A stretch of 19,220 bases of DNA from Zancudomyces culisetae (Eukaryota > Kickxellomycota > Harpellomycetes > Harpellales > Legeriomycetaceae), in assembly GCA_001969505.1 (NCBI GenBank), contig LSSK01000906.1:1-19220 (forward strand), in the 5' to 3' direction. Under the pieces are notes generated by a model that had not been told where the DNA came from, did not search any database, and saw nothing but the letters and a program-made list of their open reading frames with translations. Made by a program: the position numbers and the translations under genes. This document shows, one piece after another, positions 1 through 9,164 of the stretch (positions are counted from its first letter, which is position 1; the number at the start of each line of letters is the position of its first letter).

Positions 1-1
1 A

Positions 2-613
2 TGTTGTGACTATTGCTTGAGTTGTGCACAAATGAACGAAGCCCAGCAAGATTTATACTGTACTTGTACAGATCAAGAGGGACAGTATAATCATAACACA
101 CTTGAGGATGAACAGGTAGTTTTGGCAAAAGACATGATACGGATACTATACACAACAGAGCAGCTACTGGATAGGATATATTCATGTTGTATTTCGGTAT
201 ACTTGAAGCAAGTTGTGAAAGAAAACAAAAACAATGTTGGTGGTAGGATTGTATACAATGCTAATAATAGTAATTATTATTATTATTATGGTGAGGATGA
301 TGTATGTATCCCATACTATGATTGCGAATCAAAAGATATGGGTGCTTGGATAGATGATTTACTACAACAGTGTATCGAAATTCCAAAACTTGCAGAACTA
401 ACAGCCGACTCGATATATACATCACCAATTAAAAGAGTTTGGTATGGTGAATTTATGAGCGCAAAAGATCGTTTGTTTAAAAGTGTGCTGGAGGTGGCAG
501 AGGTTGCCATTTCATATGCGGATGGTAGCAGTGTGGAACAAATTCAAGATATCCGAAACCAGTTTTTGAGGCTAATGAATGAGGGACCAGGAAGTCACAA
601 AGTAGTTCGATAA
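2..613 (+). CDS. Partial 3' end of a gene, possibly GCIP/CCNDBP1-like
   Basis: The frame is open from the window edge to a TAA at 611-613, so the gene or its last exon probably starts outside the window. The first in-frame ATG is at 32, which would give 193 residues. The visible protein is helical and acidic. Its C-terminal part, from about GAWIDDLL to EVAEVAIS (nt 331-525), has the spacing of the cyclin-D-interacting GCIP family C-terminal helical domain: an L-D-x-L-L helix, a conserved segment ending in S-x-Y-x-x-P, then a long helix. That match is from memory of the family and is tentative. The middle holds a low-complexity run of Tyr encoded by a TAT repeat at about 275-290. AATAAA at 627-632 is a plausible polyadenylation signal. 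If the assignment is wrong, this is simply an unknown helical protein. Confidence 0.45.
   Translation, partial: CCDYCLSCAQMNEAQQDLYCTCTDQEGQYNHNTLEDEQVVLAKDMIRILYTTEQLLDRIYSCCISVYLKQVVKENKNNVGGRIVYNANNSNYYYYYGEDDVCIPYYDCESKDMGAWIDDLLQQCIEIPKLAELTADSIYTSPIKRVWYGEFMSAKDRLFKSVLEVAEVAISYADGSSVEQIQDIRNQFLRLMNEGPGSHKVVR
261..291 (+). repeat. TTA/TAT trinucleotide microsatellite inside the coding region
   Basis: An imperfect run of AAT/TAT triplets encodes Asn-rich sequence followed by five tyrosines. It keeps the frame and so looks like a tolerated low-complexity expansion in a loop. Confidence 0.7.
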
Positions 614-1492
614 ACAAAAAGGGATGAATAAAGAGGAGTTGAAGAGGGTCATAGTAAGAGGGGTGATAGCGGAGATGATATACAGAAATTCTTGCTATTG
701 CTATTGGTGTTTGTATTAGTATTATTATTAGTACTGGAGTGAGTATGAGTGTATTTGAGTGTATTATTTACAGACATAGAGTTCGATTTATTTACTTTTA
801 TTCTTTTTTGTACAATAATCTTTATATTATGTGTAAATGAATTGTAAAACATAAACAAGAGCGTACAAGGTCAATAGTGGTATTATTTGAATCACAAGAA
901 CTTGGTTCTATTAGTTTCGTCATAGGAGTTCCATTTGTTTTAGTAGCTTGATGAGCTCACGTGAAAACAGGTTCAACGTAGCTCTCGTTTAGCTAAATTT
1001 GTTCCGTTTTCTTTATTTTTGGATGCGAAAAAGACAATCCCATGTCTGGTTACTAACCAGACAGCTGTGCTATCATACTATTTAAGTGTGTGTGCGTGTA
1101 TGTGTGAATATAGATAATTGTTTGCAGTTCCGCTTTTAATTATTTTCTTGTCGAGCGAACTGCAGCTTACATAAAACCAATTACCATTTGTGGACACATA
1201 ACAGCAATAGTCGAACTTTTGTTTTTGGGTTAATCAGGTATATATTTGGGTAGTGCAAAGCATTTGCAAATAGCCTGTACTTAACATTCGCGCTGAATAA
1301 TTCTAAAATCTGCATGTCCAATTTGGTTTCTTCCGGCCCACCAATTAAAGAATTACAAATTTGGTTTGAAAGTTCCATTCTTTTCTTTTGCACAGGGACA
1401 TTTTACTTCATTTTACACCCATATATATATTCGTAATTATATTTACTTTTATCAGCTTGGGAGGAAAAAAAGAGATAAAATCTAAAACTAAA
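614..1492. other. Intergenic region between the first gene and the ArfGAP gene
   Basis: This stretch is AT-rich with no convincing gene. It holds the 3' flank of the upstream gene (AATAAA at 627-632), GAGTGTATTT-like short repeats around 735-770, the palindrome at 1043-1063, a second inverted repeat (TGCAGTTC at 1123-1130 and GAACTGCA at 1157-1164), and the ArfGAP leader. A minus-strand ORF from 1378 to 1181 (65 residues from its ATG) has no recognisable domain and is no longer than chance allows. Confidence 0.6.
1043..1063. repeat. 10-bp perfect inverted repeat around a single base
   Basis: The arms TGTCTGGTTA (1043-1052) and TAACCAGACA (1054-1063) are exact reverse complements separated by one C. 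It lies about 430 bp upstream of the ArfGAP ATG and could be a binding site for a dimeric regulator or a cruciform-forming element. The centre also reads TACTAAC (1051-1057), but no intron is supported here. Confidence 0.8.
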
Positions 1493-3035
1493 ATGAATAG
1501 TGTCGAGAAGGAAAAAAAACGATTGTTTGAGAAGCACGCAAAGATACTGCGCGAACTCGCAAAGGAACCTGCCAATTCTGTGTGTGCCGACTGCGGCACC
1601 CAATCACCACGCTGGGCCTCTTGGAACCTTGGTGTGTTTCTGTGTATCCGGTGCGGCGGATTCCATCGCCGATTGGGCACACATGTGACCAAGGTCAAGT
1701 CGACTACGCTGGATAATTGGACTCCAGAGCAGATAGAGCATTTCCGGCATATTGGGAATGAGAAGGCTAACGCGTACTTTACGCCCACAAGTCGACAGGG
1801 CGCCCAGAACCTCAATACTATGGCACGCTCAGATATGCAGTTGGCAAAGTTTATTAGAGACAAGTACGAAAATAGAATATACGTAGAACGGGGCTCGGTG
1901 GATCCGACAGTGATTGCAGGCAGCAACAGCAACAACTATTCTCCAAGTACAGGTGGTGGTGGTGGTGGAAGTAGAGGAAATTATTCGGAGGCCAGTAAGA
2001 TTAGGGATGGGGAAGTGTATGGAATGACCAAGTTGCGCGAGATGGGCTTCAAAGATGTTCGCAAAAACCATGATGCTTTGGTGAAGTGTGAATATAATGT
2101 GGAGGCAGCAATAAGATACTTGACACGGGGACCGGGAGCAGCCACCGAGACAGAGATTTCAGCTAATGACGAACGCGTTAAGAAGCTGAAGGCCATGGGC
2201 TTTGAAGATACTCAGGCAAACATCCAAGCGCTAAAACAAAGTAAGGGGGATTTGCAGGCATCTATTGAGCTGCTGCTGACATCGATGGGTTCAGCGAATT
2301 CAGGAACTAGCAAAAGTCAAGCCAAGGATGAGACGACAAAAAATAGTGGCAGCGGAACAAAAGAAAACAAGACAGATTTGTTGTTCAGTTTTGATGAGTT
2401 GAGTATTAGCAATCCAAACAAGGTAAGAAACTCGATTCAAGGAAGGGGGGTGTGTATATTTTGAAAATATGAAGCGATATTGAAGAAAGAATGAATGAAT
2501 TGAAAGAAAGAATTAATAAACAAATTAATTAATTAATTAGAAGGAGGAAAGCTCAGGGGCAGCGGATGATGGATTTGGAGATTTCCTCAGCGCCGAACCA
2601 ACGACACCAGCAACACCAGCGGCAACAAGCATGACAAACAGCACAGCGGCAGGAAGTGCAGGAGGTTCGAGAGGGGGAGGAAATATCATGGAGGAGAAGT
2701 CGATATTTGACGATCAGTTTATAATGTCGCTTTATTCAAAAAGCGGCTCGAACACATCGAGCAATATAAATGGAACCAATAATATTGGAGGGATAAATAG
2801 CATGAGTAGTACTAAAAAGAGTAATGTAGATGACATATTTGGAAGTATAAACATGGGGTTTGGAAATAGCGGAAGTGGAGGAGGAGTTGGTAATAAGGTC
2901 GGGGGAGTGGGAAGTAATGGAGGAAGTAGCGGAAGTGGCGGAAGGGGATATTACGGAGTGATGGATAATCCATGGGATCAACAGGCAAAAAGTGAGAAGA
3001 AGGATAATAATGATGGGAAAGGATGGTACTTATAG
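1493..3035 (+). CDS. ArfGAP with two UBA domains (SMAP/Gts1-like), two exons
   Basis: This is an Arf GTPase-activating protein acting in vesicle traffic. Exons are 1493-2422 and 2541-3035; the 118-nt intron runs from GTAAGA to TTAATTAG in phase 0 and gives 474 residues. The start is the first in-frame ATG, with A at -3. The ArfGAP zinc finger is C31-x2-C34-x16-C51-x2-C54, followed by HRRLGTH with the arginine finger at R59. Two UBA-like domains follow at about 173-212 (LREMGF) and 225-264 (LKAMGF), then a Gly/Ser/Asn-rich tail. The tail carries FGDFLSAEP (start of exon 2), FIMSLYSKSG and DDIFGS, short motifs of the kind that contact clathrin or adaptors. If the intron is retained the reading ends 14 codons later at 2462-2464. 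The 3' end overlaps the importin gene on the other strand. The ArfGAP assignment is secure; the tail motifs are inference. Confidence 0.92.
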
Positions 3036-6000
3036 AGAGGAGAGGCAGGAAGAGGCAGTCTTTGCTTCAAGGGGAGAGAAGTAAGACATAAAGGGGTTTG
3101 GTGTGGGTAGATGATCAAAGGGAAAAGATTTGATGTAGGAAGCGATTTGCAAGGGGATTGGAGAAGCGTTTAGAGGATCGGAAAGGAAAGCGGAGTCTAG
3201 CTCATCGTTGGTGTCATTGTCACTTTCTTCGTCGTAGAAAACGTCATCGGAAAAGTCAGAGTTGTAGTCTTGCCAGCCATTATCATTATCATTGCCATTA
3301 CCATTGTCACTATCGTTACCATTATCGCTAGTAGTATTGATTGTAGTGCCTAAATTTATATTGTTGTTTTTGAGATTATAAAGAGAATATTGGGATAAAA
3401 GGATCTTGAAAAGTTTGATGGATAGAGGAATTTTTGAGGCTGGGGCGGCTGGTTGGTTGGTCTTTGCGTTTGCCTTAGCCTTTGCCCTGGAGCGTGTGAC
3501 GATGATGTCATCATCCTCAATGTTATTGGAGGGTTGTTGCAAATCATCAACCACGAGATTTTGTAGGATGGTTGATTTTGGATCGCCTGCGTGGTTGGGG
3601 TTGACTATGGTGTTTAGAAGGATGAAGATAGCATTGGCTACAACACGTGTGTAGAAATCCCCGAGAATGTCAGAGTAGAACTCGCATAGGCTAGTAACAA
3701 ATAGCTCGAGAGCGGAAGAGGTTGGAGTCGCAGGAGTTGAAGACAGGTAGTCGAGTAAGACAACTGGGTGTTTTATGATTAGCAGAGAAATGCAACTAAT
3801 AATACCCGAAACGACCACAGCCGAGGCAGCACCGCTTGATGACGAAGAGGTTTCAAGGGTCTTGAGCATTAAAGTAGTTAGGTACATTAGCCCATTGGTG
3901 TTGGGATCGTGCTGGTATTGCTGCAGATAATCGGAACCAAAGTATAGTAAAGAAAAGATCAAATCGCCAATAAACAATGCACCAGAGGCAGAAGAATTTG
4001 ACGACGAGGATGGCGAGGAAATAGGCGATAACAGAGATTCAATAAACTGCAAAATGATACAGACACTACGGTTATCGTTGTTTACGGTCGCCAAGAGTTG
4101 GTCAGGAGCTCTTTGGATCAGCTGCTTTAGACAATCCTGGATACCCTGCAGAACACCAGAAGAGGATTTGAACATCAAAACAAAATCAGGATCCAAGGCT
4201 AAACCAAAACTGTTTCCATTTGGTAGAGTGGTGATCGAAATCAGACCAAATACCATTTCCGACATCTGGGCGATGTAGTCAGATGGAAGAGACCGTGTTT
4301 GTGGAGCAGTAGCAGTTGTGGTTGTGGCGGTGGTAGCAGAAGTAGCAGAAGTAGCAGTAGAAACACCAGCCTTGGTCATTGCAGCAGCCAACTCTAACCC
4401 ACTGGTAACCAGCATAAGCGAATCTTCGTAATCACGTGGTTGCTGATTTGGCTGTTGGGTTGGCTGTTGGATTCCACCAGTGACAAACTGAACAATAAGA
4501 GGAGTCAAAATGGAATAAGTGGCATCAAAGTCTAGACGCCCAACTATGTCGATCACCAAGCTCGAAAGTAGCGAGTCATCGTGAAACTTTTCCAGCATAT
4601 AGCCCAACATGTAAGCCACGCGGCGATTGGTTTCTACATTTTCTTGGCTAGCATTCGCTGGAGAAAGCAGGTGAGGAAGGCCATAATAAATTACTTCAAG
4701 GGCCATGTGTACTGAGTCTTGGCTCAATTTTTGCGCCATAACAATTCCGCACTCGATTATCTGCCTGCTTTGAGCAACAATCATCCCTTTTTCTTCTGCA
4801 CTGGCGTTAACAGTTGGTTTTGTCAAGGAAATGTATTCAGATAACAGTTTTAGAGCACAAACCTGAACCACCATTTCTCGCCCTTCTTCTCCTTCTCCCT
4901 GTTGCTGAGTGTTAAGAACACTATTGGTAATGGTTTGGATAGCCATCCCTACAATCTCTGTTTTTATTTCAGGTGCAAGCGACTCGCTATATGCTAAGAT
5001 AATAGCTGCCATAACTGAGAATGCCCTTGCCCTCATGTATTGACTTCCATTATCACCCAAAGCTTGGTTCTGGGGTTGGGCTTGGGTCAAAATAGGCACA
5101 ACAAATGACATATAAATCTCTGTAATTTGTGATTTGTCAGCCAACGAGCCCGCTGAAAACATGTTTTCTAGAGCAAACAGGATTGCTTCTTTGATAATCC
5201 AGTCCAATCCTCGACCTTGCAGTCCAGCATTACTGTTGAATAGTGCCAATAGCCCTTGACTCACTTTTATCACAATTTTCTCAGCACCTGTGATCCGCCT
5301 GCTCTCACCAACACACAATAGCAAGTCTTGTCCAGCCATTCTTACCGTGTATTTGTATCCGGTATCGGTTTCATCCGCCACAAATTCGTCAATATCCTGG
5401 TCCCACTCCTCCTTCTGTTCTTGACTTATCTGCAAGCTTCTAATGGCCAACTCTACAACCTTTTCCACCTCTTCTTCTTGTTCCCTCTTTACATTGCGAA
5501 TCTGCCCCTGCTTGGTAGCTACCGTCAAGTACTGCAATAACCCTACCGTATATTCCGACAGTTGGTATCCAGCCAGATCCTTTGATGCCTCTGCCTGTCC
5601 CTGTCCTGAAAGGTCGTACACCTTTTCGGCCTCATACTTCTCCATCATTTGTGCCAGTTGCTGCTTCACTACTTGGATTTCCTCCTCGTCTCGTAGTTTG
5701 ATCGCCTTGTTGATCTTTTTGACTATCTTGACTGCGACACTCTTGATGTTCACATTGTACACATCTACTCGCATCACCTGCTTCATTATCTCTCGCCACT
5801 CGTCTATTTCTTTTCTCTCCCAGCCCATATCCACTCTTTTGCTACCACCACTCTTGCCTCTACCTCCTCCATACCCGCGGCCGTATCCATACTCCTCCCC
5901 ATCATCTCCATCACCCTGTCCTTCCTGGGAGCTGTTCAATGACACAAATATTATATCCATTCCTTCACTAACCGTTTCAAAGATCTTTTGCTCAATGTCC

Positions 6001-6856
6001 TCTGCGTATCTCCTCCCTTCCAGTATCATTCGCTTCAGCTCAGCCATCAACCGAACTACTTGCTTAATCTCTTGCACACTCATATCTCTATTTACTATCT
6101 CGCCTATCACTTTGATCCCTGCTTCCACTTGATCCATCCCCTTTTCTCCCATCGATGTGCTCTGCAACATCCTAATTAACCCGTCAAATAGCTCGGGCCA
6201 CTCCTCTGGCCAATCATACTTGGCTATACTGCTAACCACGTACGCCTATTTTATCACACCCACTTGCTTTTACTTCCACACAGAAAAGGTATAAGCAACT
6301 GTATCAACTCGACTACTTACCGCTCCATTTTGCACCTTCTTATCCTCACAGTGCTGCAGCAACTCGAACACCTCTCTTCTCACCATCTCTTTAATCTATT
6401 TGTCATTTCATTCCTTTCGTTAAAATAGTTTTTCAACTTTAAAGTTTACATTTCGTCTCATTCCTTTATCACCCTACCTGAAATGTTATCAGTATCCCCG
6501 TTCCTGCTGTCGCACTGGATTCATCATAATTTTCACTTGTCATACACCATTTTTTGTCCACATAGCTCCGCAGCCGCAATAAACTGGCTTGGCGGATCTC
6601 CGGCTCTATCTGTATGTTTCTCGCAAGGCTGATTAATACCAGGCTATATTCTATTCGTTAAATATTTTACCAATTACACTCCACTTGTTTTTTTTTTATT
6701 GTCTATTTTTACCCTATATTTAACTGAATGGGAATGGGGTTGTATTTTACCTGGTAATTGGTTCTCGAAGGTCTCCAAAACCTCCTCGCCCTTTTTGCGT
6801 ATGGAATTGTCGGTGTTAAAGCTGCACTTCAACGCTTCATATACTTGCTGCTCCAT
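3030..6856 (-). CDS. Importin-9/Kap114-type karyopherin beta, four exons
   Basis: This is a nuclear import receptor of the importin-9 family, whose known cargoes include histones, TBP and other basic nuclear proteins. Reading the minus strand, exons are 6856-6751, 6650-6478, 6395-6321 and 6245-3030. Introns are 100, 82 and 75 nt, all GT-AG, in phases 1, 0 and 0, and give 1189 residues. The splice model restores a continuous importin-beta N-terminus: IRQASLLRLRSYVDKKW in exon 2 and AYVVSSIAKYDWPEEWPELF across the exon 3/4 join. The acidic segment EEWDQDIDEFVADETD (about residue 397 on) is typical of the family. Fast-evolving insertions include a Gly/Tyr/Arg loop near 235-250, an Ala/Thr tract near 747-770 and an Asp/Asn-rich tail near 1090-1137. 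At 1189 residues it is longer than animal importin-9 (about 1040). Coding-strand composition changes sharply between the 5' and 3' halves. Confidence 0.93.
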
Positions 6857-7383
6857 TTTCTCTTGTAATTTCTTTACTTTTTTTTTAGTACTCCAAGGGT
6901 TTCTAAGCTTTAGCTTTGTATATTAGTGTTTGTTTATTTACTGCCTTTGTTTACACTGAAAATTTTTTTATAATTTTCTACCACTTGAAGCCAAATCTGC
7001 AGCCAATAAAATGACCGTCACGTGGATCGGATTTTGTGAGGCTTTGGCCTTTTAGATTTTTTAAACACACTCATTTGATTTTATGTCTTATTCTCACTTA
7101 GATGGCTTTGCTTTTCTCGATATTTCCTTTATTTTTAGTTGTTACCAAGTGTTTGCAAAACTAGTCAAAAAAATAAATAGAGAAATGAACGTGAAAGTGA
7201 AAGTGAGAGTGAAAGTGAAAGAGGATGTAGAAGTAGAAACGGAAATCAAGTGGTACGAATATAAATAGCCACTAGTGAGATTGTGATGAATAGAGCAGAA
7301 GCACGCAATAAAAGAAGGGATGGTGGCTGTTTTCCTTACTACCTTTCGACTTTTGATTGTCATTCCGGCTACCGAATTTTATT
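6857..7383. other. Intergenic region: RPL7 3' flank and importin promoter
   Basis: No gene is visible. The region carries a purine tandem tract at about 7185-7225 built from GTGAAA/GTGAGA units, and T-rich tracts near the importin start. Both neighbours are transcribed leftward, so it must hold the 3' end of the RPL7 transcript and the importin promoter. No clear TATA element stands out. Confidence 0.6.
7378..7383 (-). terminator. AATAAA immediately after the RPL7 stop codon
   Basis: On the minus strand the TGA stop (7386-7384) is directly followed by AATAAA with no base in between. If used as the polyadenylation signal, the 3' UTR would be only a few tens of bases. Another AATAAA-type hexamer lies farther on, near 7128-7133. 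Confidence 0.35.
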
Positions 7384-8166
7384 TCAATTCATTTGACGGA
7401 TGAGGTTGTTGATCTTGTCCTCGCGGTCTCCGAATGAACCATTGTCATTGTAGTGTCTGGATTTCTTTCCAGTCCAACCACCGTTTGGTGAAGACAACTT
7501 GAATGGCCACAAGAAGGTGTTAGCCTGCTTGAAGTTTGGTCCAACTGTAAAGATTTCGTGTACCAAATCTTCAATACAGATGATTCCGAATTTGCCCAAA
7601 GCTTGTTGGATGACAGAGTTCTCAGAGATTGGGATTCTTTGACCATGAACCTTTCCGAATCCACGCTTGTAAATGAGTTCGCGGACGGATTTGAGGTTTG
7701 GCTCTCCAAAGGCTACATATGGGTTGACCAATTGCAACATTTGCTTGGTAGCCTTGGTAAGTCTTACAAAGACACCATTGTTGATCTGCAAGAGACGGAG
7801 GAGTTGAAGAATCTTTCTTGGCTTTGGTGGGATGTTGTTGATACCCTTGGTACGGATGACAAAGGCCAACTTGGCTTCCTCTGGAATGTAGAAGTTTCCA
7901 GCGCGCTTAGCTTGGCGCTTGTACAAAACCTCCTTCCGCTGCTTCTCGACGTACTCGCTTGCATACTGCTCGGCACGCTTGAAGATAACCTTTCTGTTCT
8001 TGCGCTGTGCGCGCTTGTTGGCACGAATTGTGAGGATTTTGGAGTCGACTTGGCGCTGCGATGCGCGCCGCCGCTTAATTAGCGATTCTGGTACTGGAAC
8101 TTTGGCATTTGACTGTTTTCTTTGTTTGGTGGTGGTTTTGTTGATTAGCTTTTTCAAAAAATCCAT
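7384..8166 (-). CDS. RPL7: 60S ribosomal protein L7 (uL30)
   Basis: This is a structural protein of the large ribosomal subunit. The minus-strand ORF gives 260 residues from the ATG at 8166, close to yeast (244) and human (248) L7. Landmarks are the N-terminal VPVPESLIKRR, the basic helix with KVIFKRAEQYASEYVEKQRKE, the uL30 core LAFVIRTKGINNIPPKPRKILQL and the conserved block YVAFGEPNLKSVRELIYKRG. The frame stays open upstream to an ATG at 8280, but that extension is a Lys/Arg-rich translation of a purine tract. I prefer 8166 because its context is AAAAATGG and it gives a normal length. No intron is seen, unlike yeast RPL7. The strong codon bias leaves long antisense frames open; these are not genes. 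Confidence 0.95.
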   Translation of the reverse strand: MDFLKKLINKTTTKQRKQSNAKVPVPESLIKRRRASQRQVDSKILTIRANKRAQRKNRKVIFKRAEQYASEYVEKQRKEVLYKRQAKRAGNFYIPEEAKLAFVIRTKGINNIPPKPRKILQLLRLLQINNGVFVRLTKATKQMLQLVNPYVAFGEPNLKSVRELIYKRGFGKVHGQRIPISENSVIQQALGKFGIICIEDLVHEIFTVGPNFKQANTFLWPFKLSSPNGGWTGKKSRHYNDNGSFGDREDKINNLIRQMN

Positions 8167-9164
8167 TTTTCCCTTCACTCCGCGTTTGTGTTTACGTTTG
8201 TGTTTTGTCTTTGGTCTTTTTTGTTTTTTTTGTTTTTTTTTGTATAGAGTAAAAATAGTGCTATTACTAAAAACTTTCAACTAATTTAAGTAAACGAAAT
8301 ATTGAAAGCAAATGGCACTTTATGTGTTATAAATTCGTGCAACCACATAACCCACACGGAAATAATAAAATAATAAAATACTAGAAAATTTTTTTTTCTA
8401 ATTGATTGTTCTAAAGACCATGTCATATCAGTGGCTACGCCATAAACGAACAAAATTTGAATTAGACATATAACCTCCTAGCCCACTCATAAATCCCTGG
8501 GCATCAGATCGTGAAGTGCTTATATACTTGCTGTATATCATTGCATTAATCCAATGTCAATCTATGTCGCTGTTGCCTTTGTCTTTGCCTTCTTTTTCTT
8601 TTCCCTCTCCTAGCTTTTATTTTCGCCTTCACTCCACTCGAGTTTATCTATTTTGGTTGAATAAGCTTTGCTCTAGCATTTTTATTTTTATTTTTATTTT
8701 TACTTTTGATGTTTCAGTTTATTATCCAACTCTCCATATATTTTTGCAATGCCTTACAAATGCTTGTTATTTAGACATTTTTATATATCGCGCATTCAAA
8801 AGGCGAGTAAAAATTATGTATTGAAAAGGTTATTGAGTATTTGTTAGACAGGATTTTGGTCACATTACATAAAAATATAAAAAAGCTAATATTGCTAATT
8901 TTATAACATTTAGGCTTTTGATGAAAATTTCAAAATTTTTGTCATATATGTAAACAGTATAAAACTAATAAAAATAGCATATTGCTAAACCAATTTGGCA
9001 TATATATCAGTATTTCTTGTTAGCTATTTTGTTTCAGACTAGCAGCGAATGTGTTTGGCCTGGCGTGCATGCGGAACAACACCTTTACGGTTTTAGAATA
9101 AGCAAAAAGCCTAAAATGCAATAGATAAACATAACTAGAGAATCAAAAATAAAGCCGATAGAAA
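8167..9164. other. Divergent intergenic region between RPL7 and the FHIP gene
   Basis: Promoters of both flanking genes must lie here. The first 90 bases are almost pure pyrimidine on the plus strand, so the RPL7 leader is purine-rich. A TTTTTA repeat occupies about 8679-8702 and AT-rich DNA fills the rest, with ATATATAT-like stretches near 9000. An ORF at 8516-8824 (+) is low in complexity (Phe/Ser/Leu) and is not taken as a gene. Confidence 0.6.

Noticed and set aside
1051-1057. TACTAAC as an intron branch site
   Set aside because: It is the centre of the palindrome and no exon frames fit around it. A second TACTAACCAG at 16923 likewise has no supporting exons.
1181-1378. 65-codon minus-strand ORF upstream of the ArfGAP gene
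   Set aside because: Has an ATG and balanced composition, but no domain, no splice partner and a length expected by chance.
1408-1935. 175-codon minus-strand ORF
   Set aside because: Antisense to the ArfGAP zinc-finger exon; no domain of its own.
5443-6132. 229-codon plus-strand ORF
   Set aside because: Lies antisense to importin exon 4, in a pyrimidine-rich stretch that yields Ser/Pro/Leu-rich nonsense; the importin frame explains the sequence.
7558-8082. 174-codon plus-strand ORF
   Set aside because: Antisense shadow of RPL7, kept open by that gene's codon bias.
8516-8824. Plus-strand ORF in the RPL7/FHIP intergenic region
   Set aside because: Low-complexity Phe/Ile/Ser sequence from T-rich repeats.
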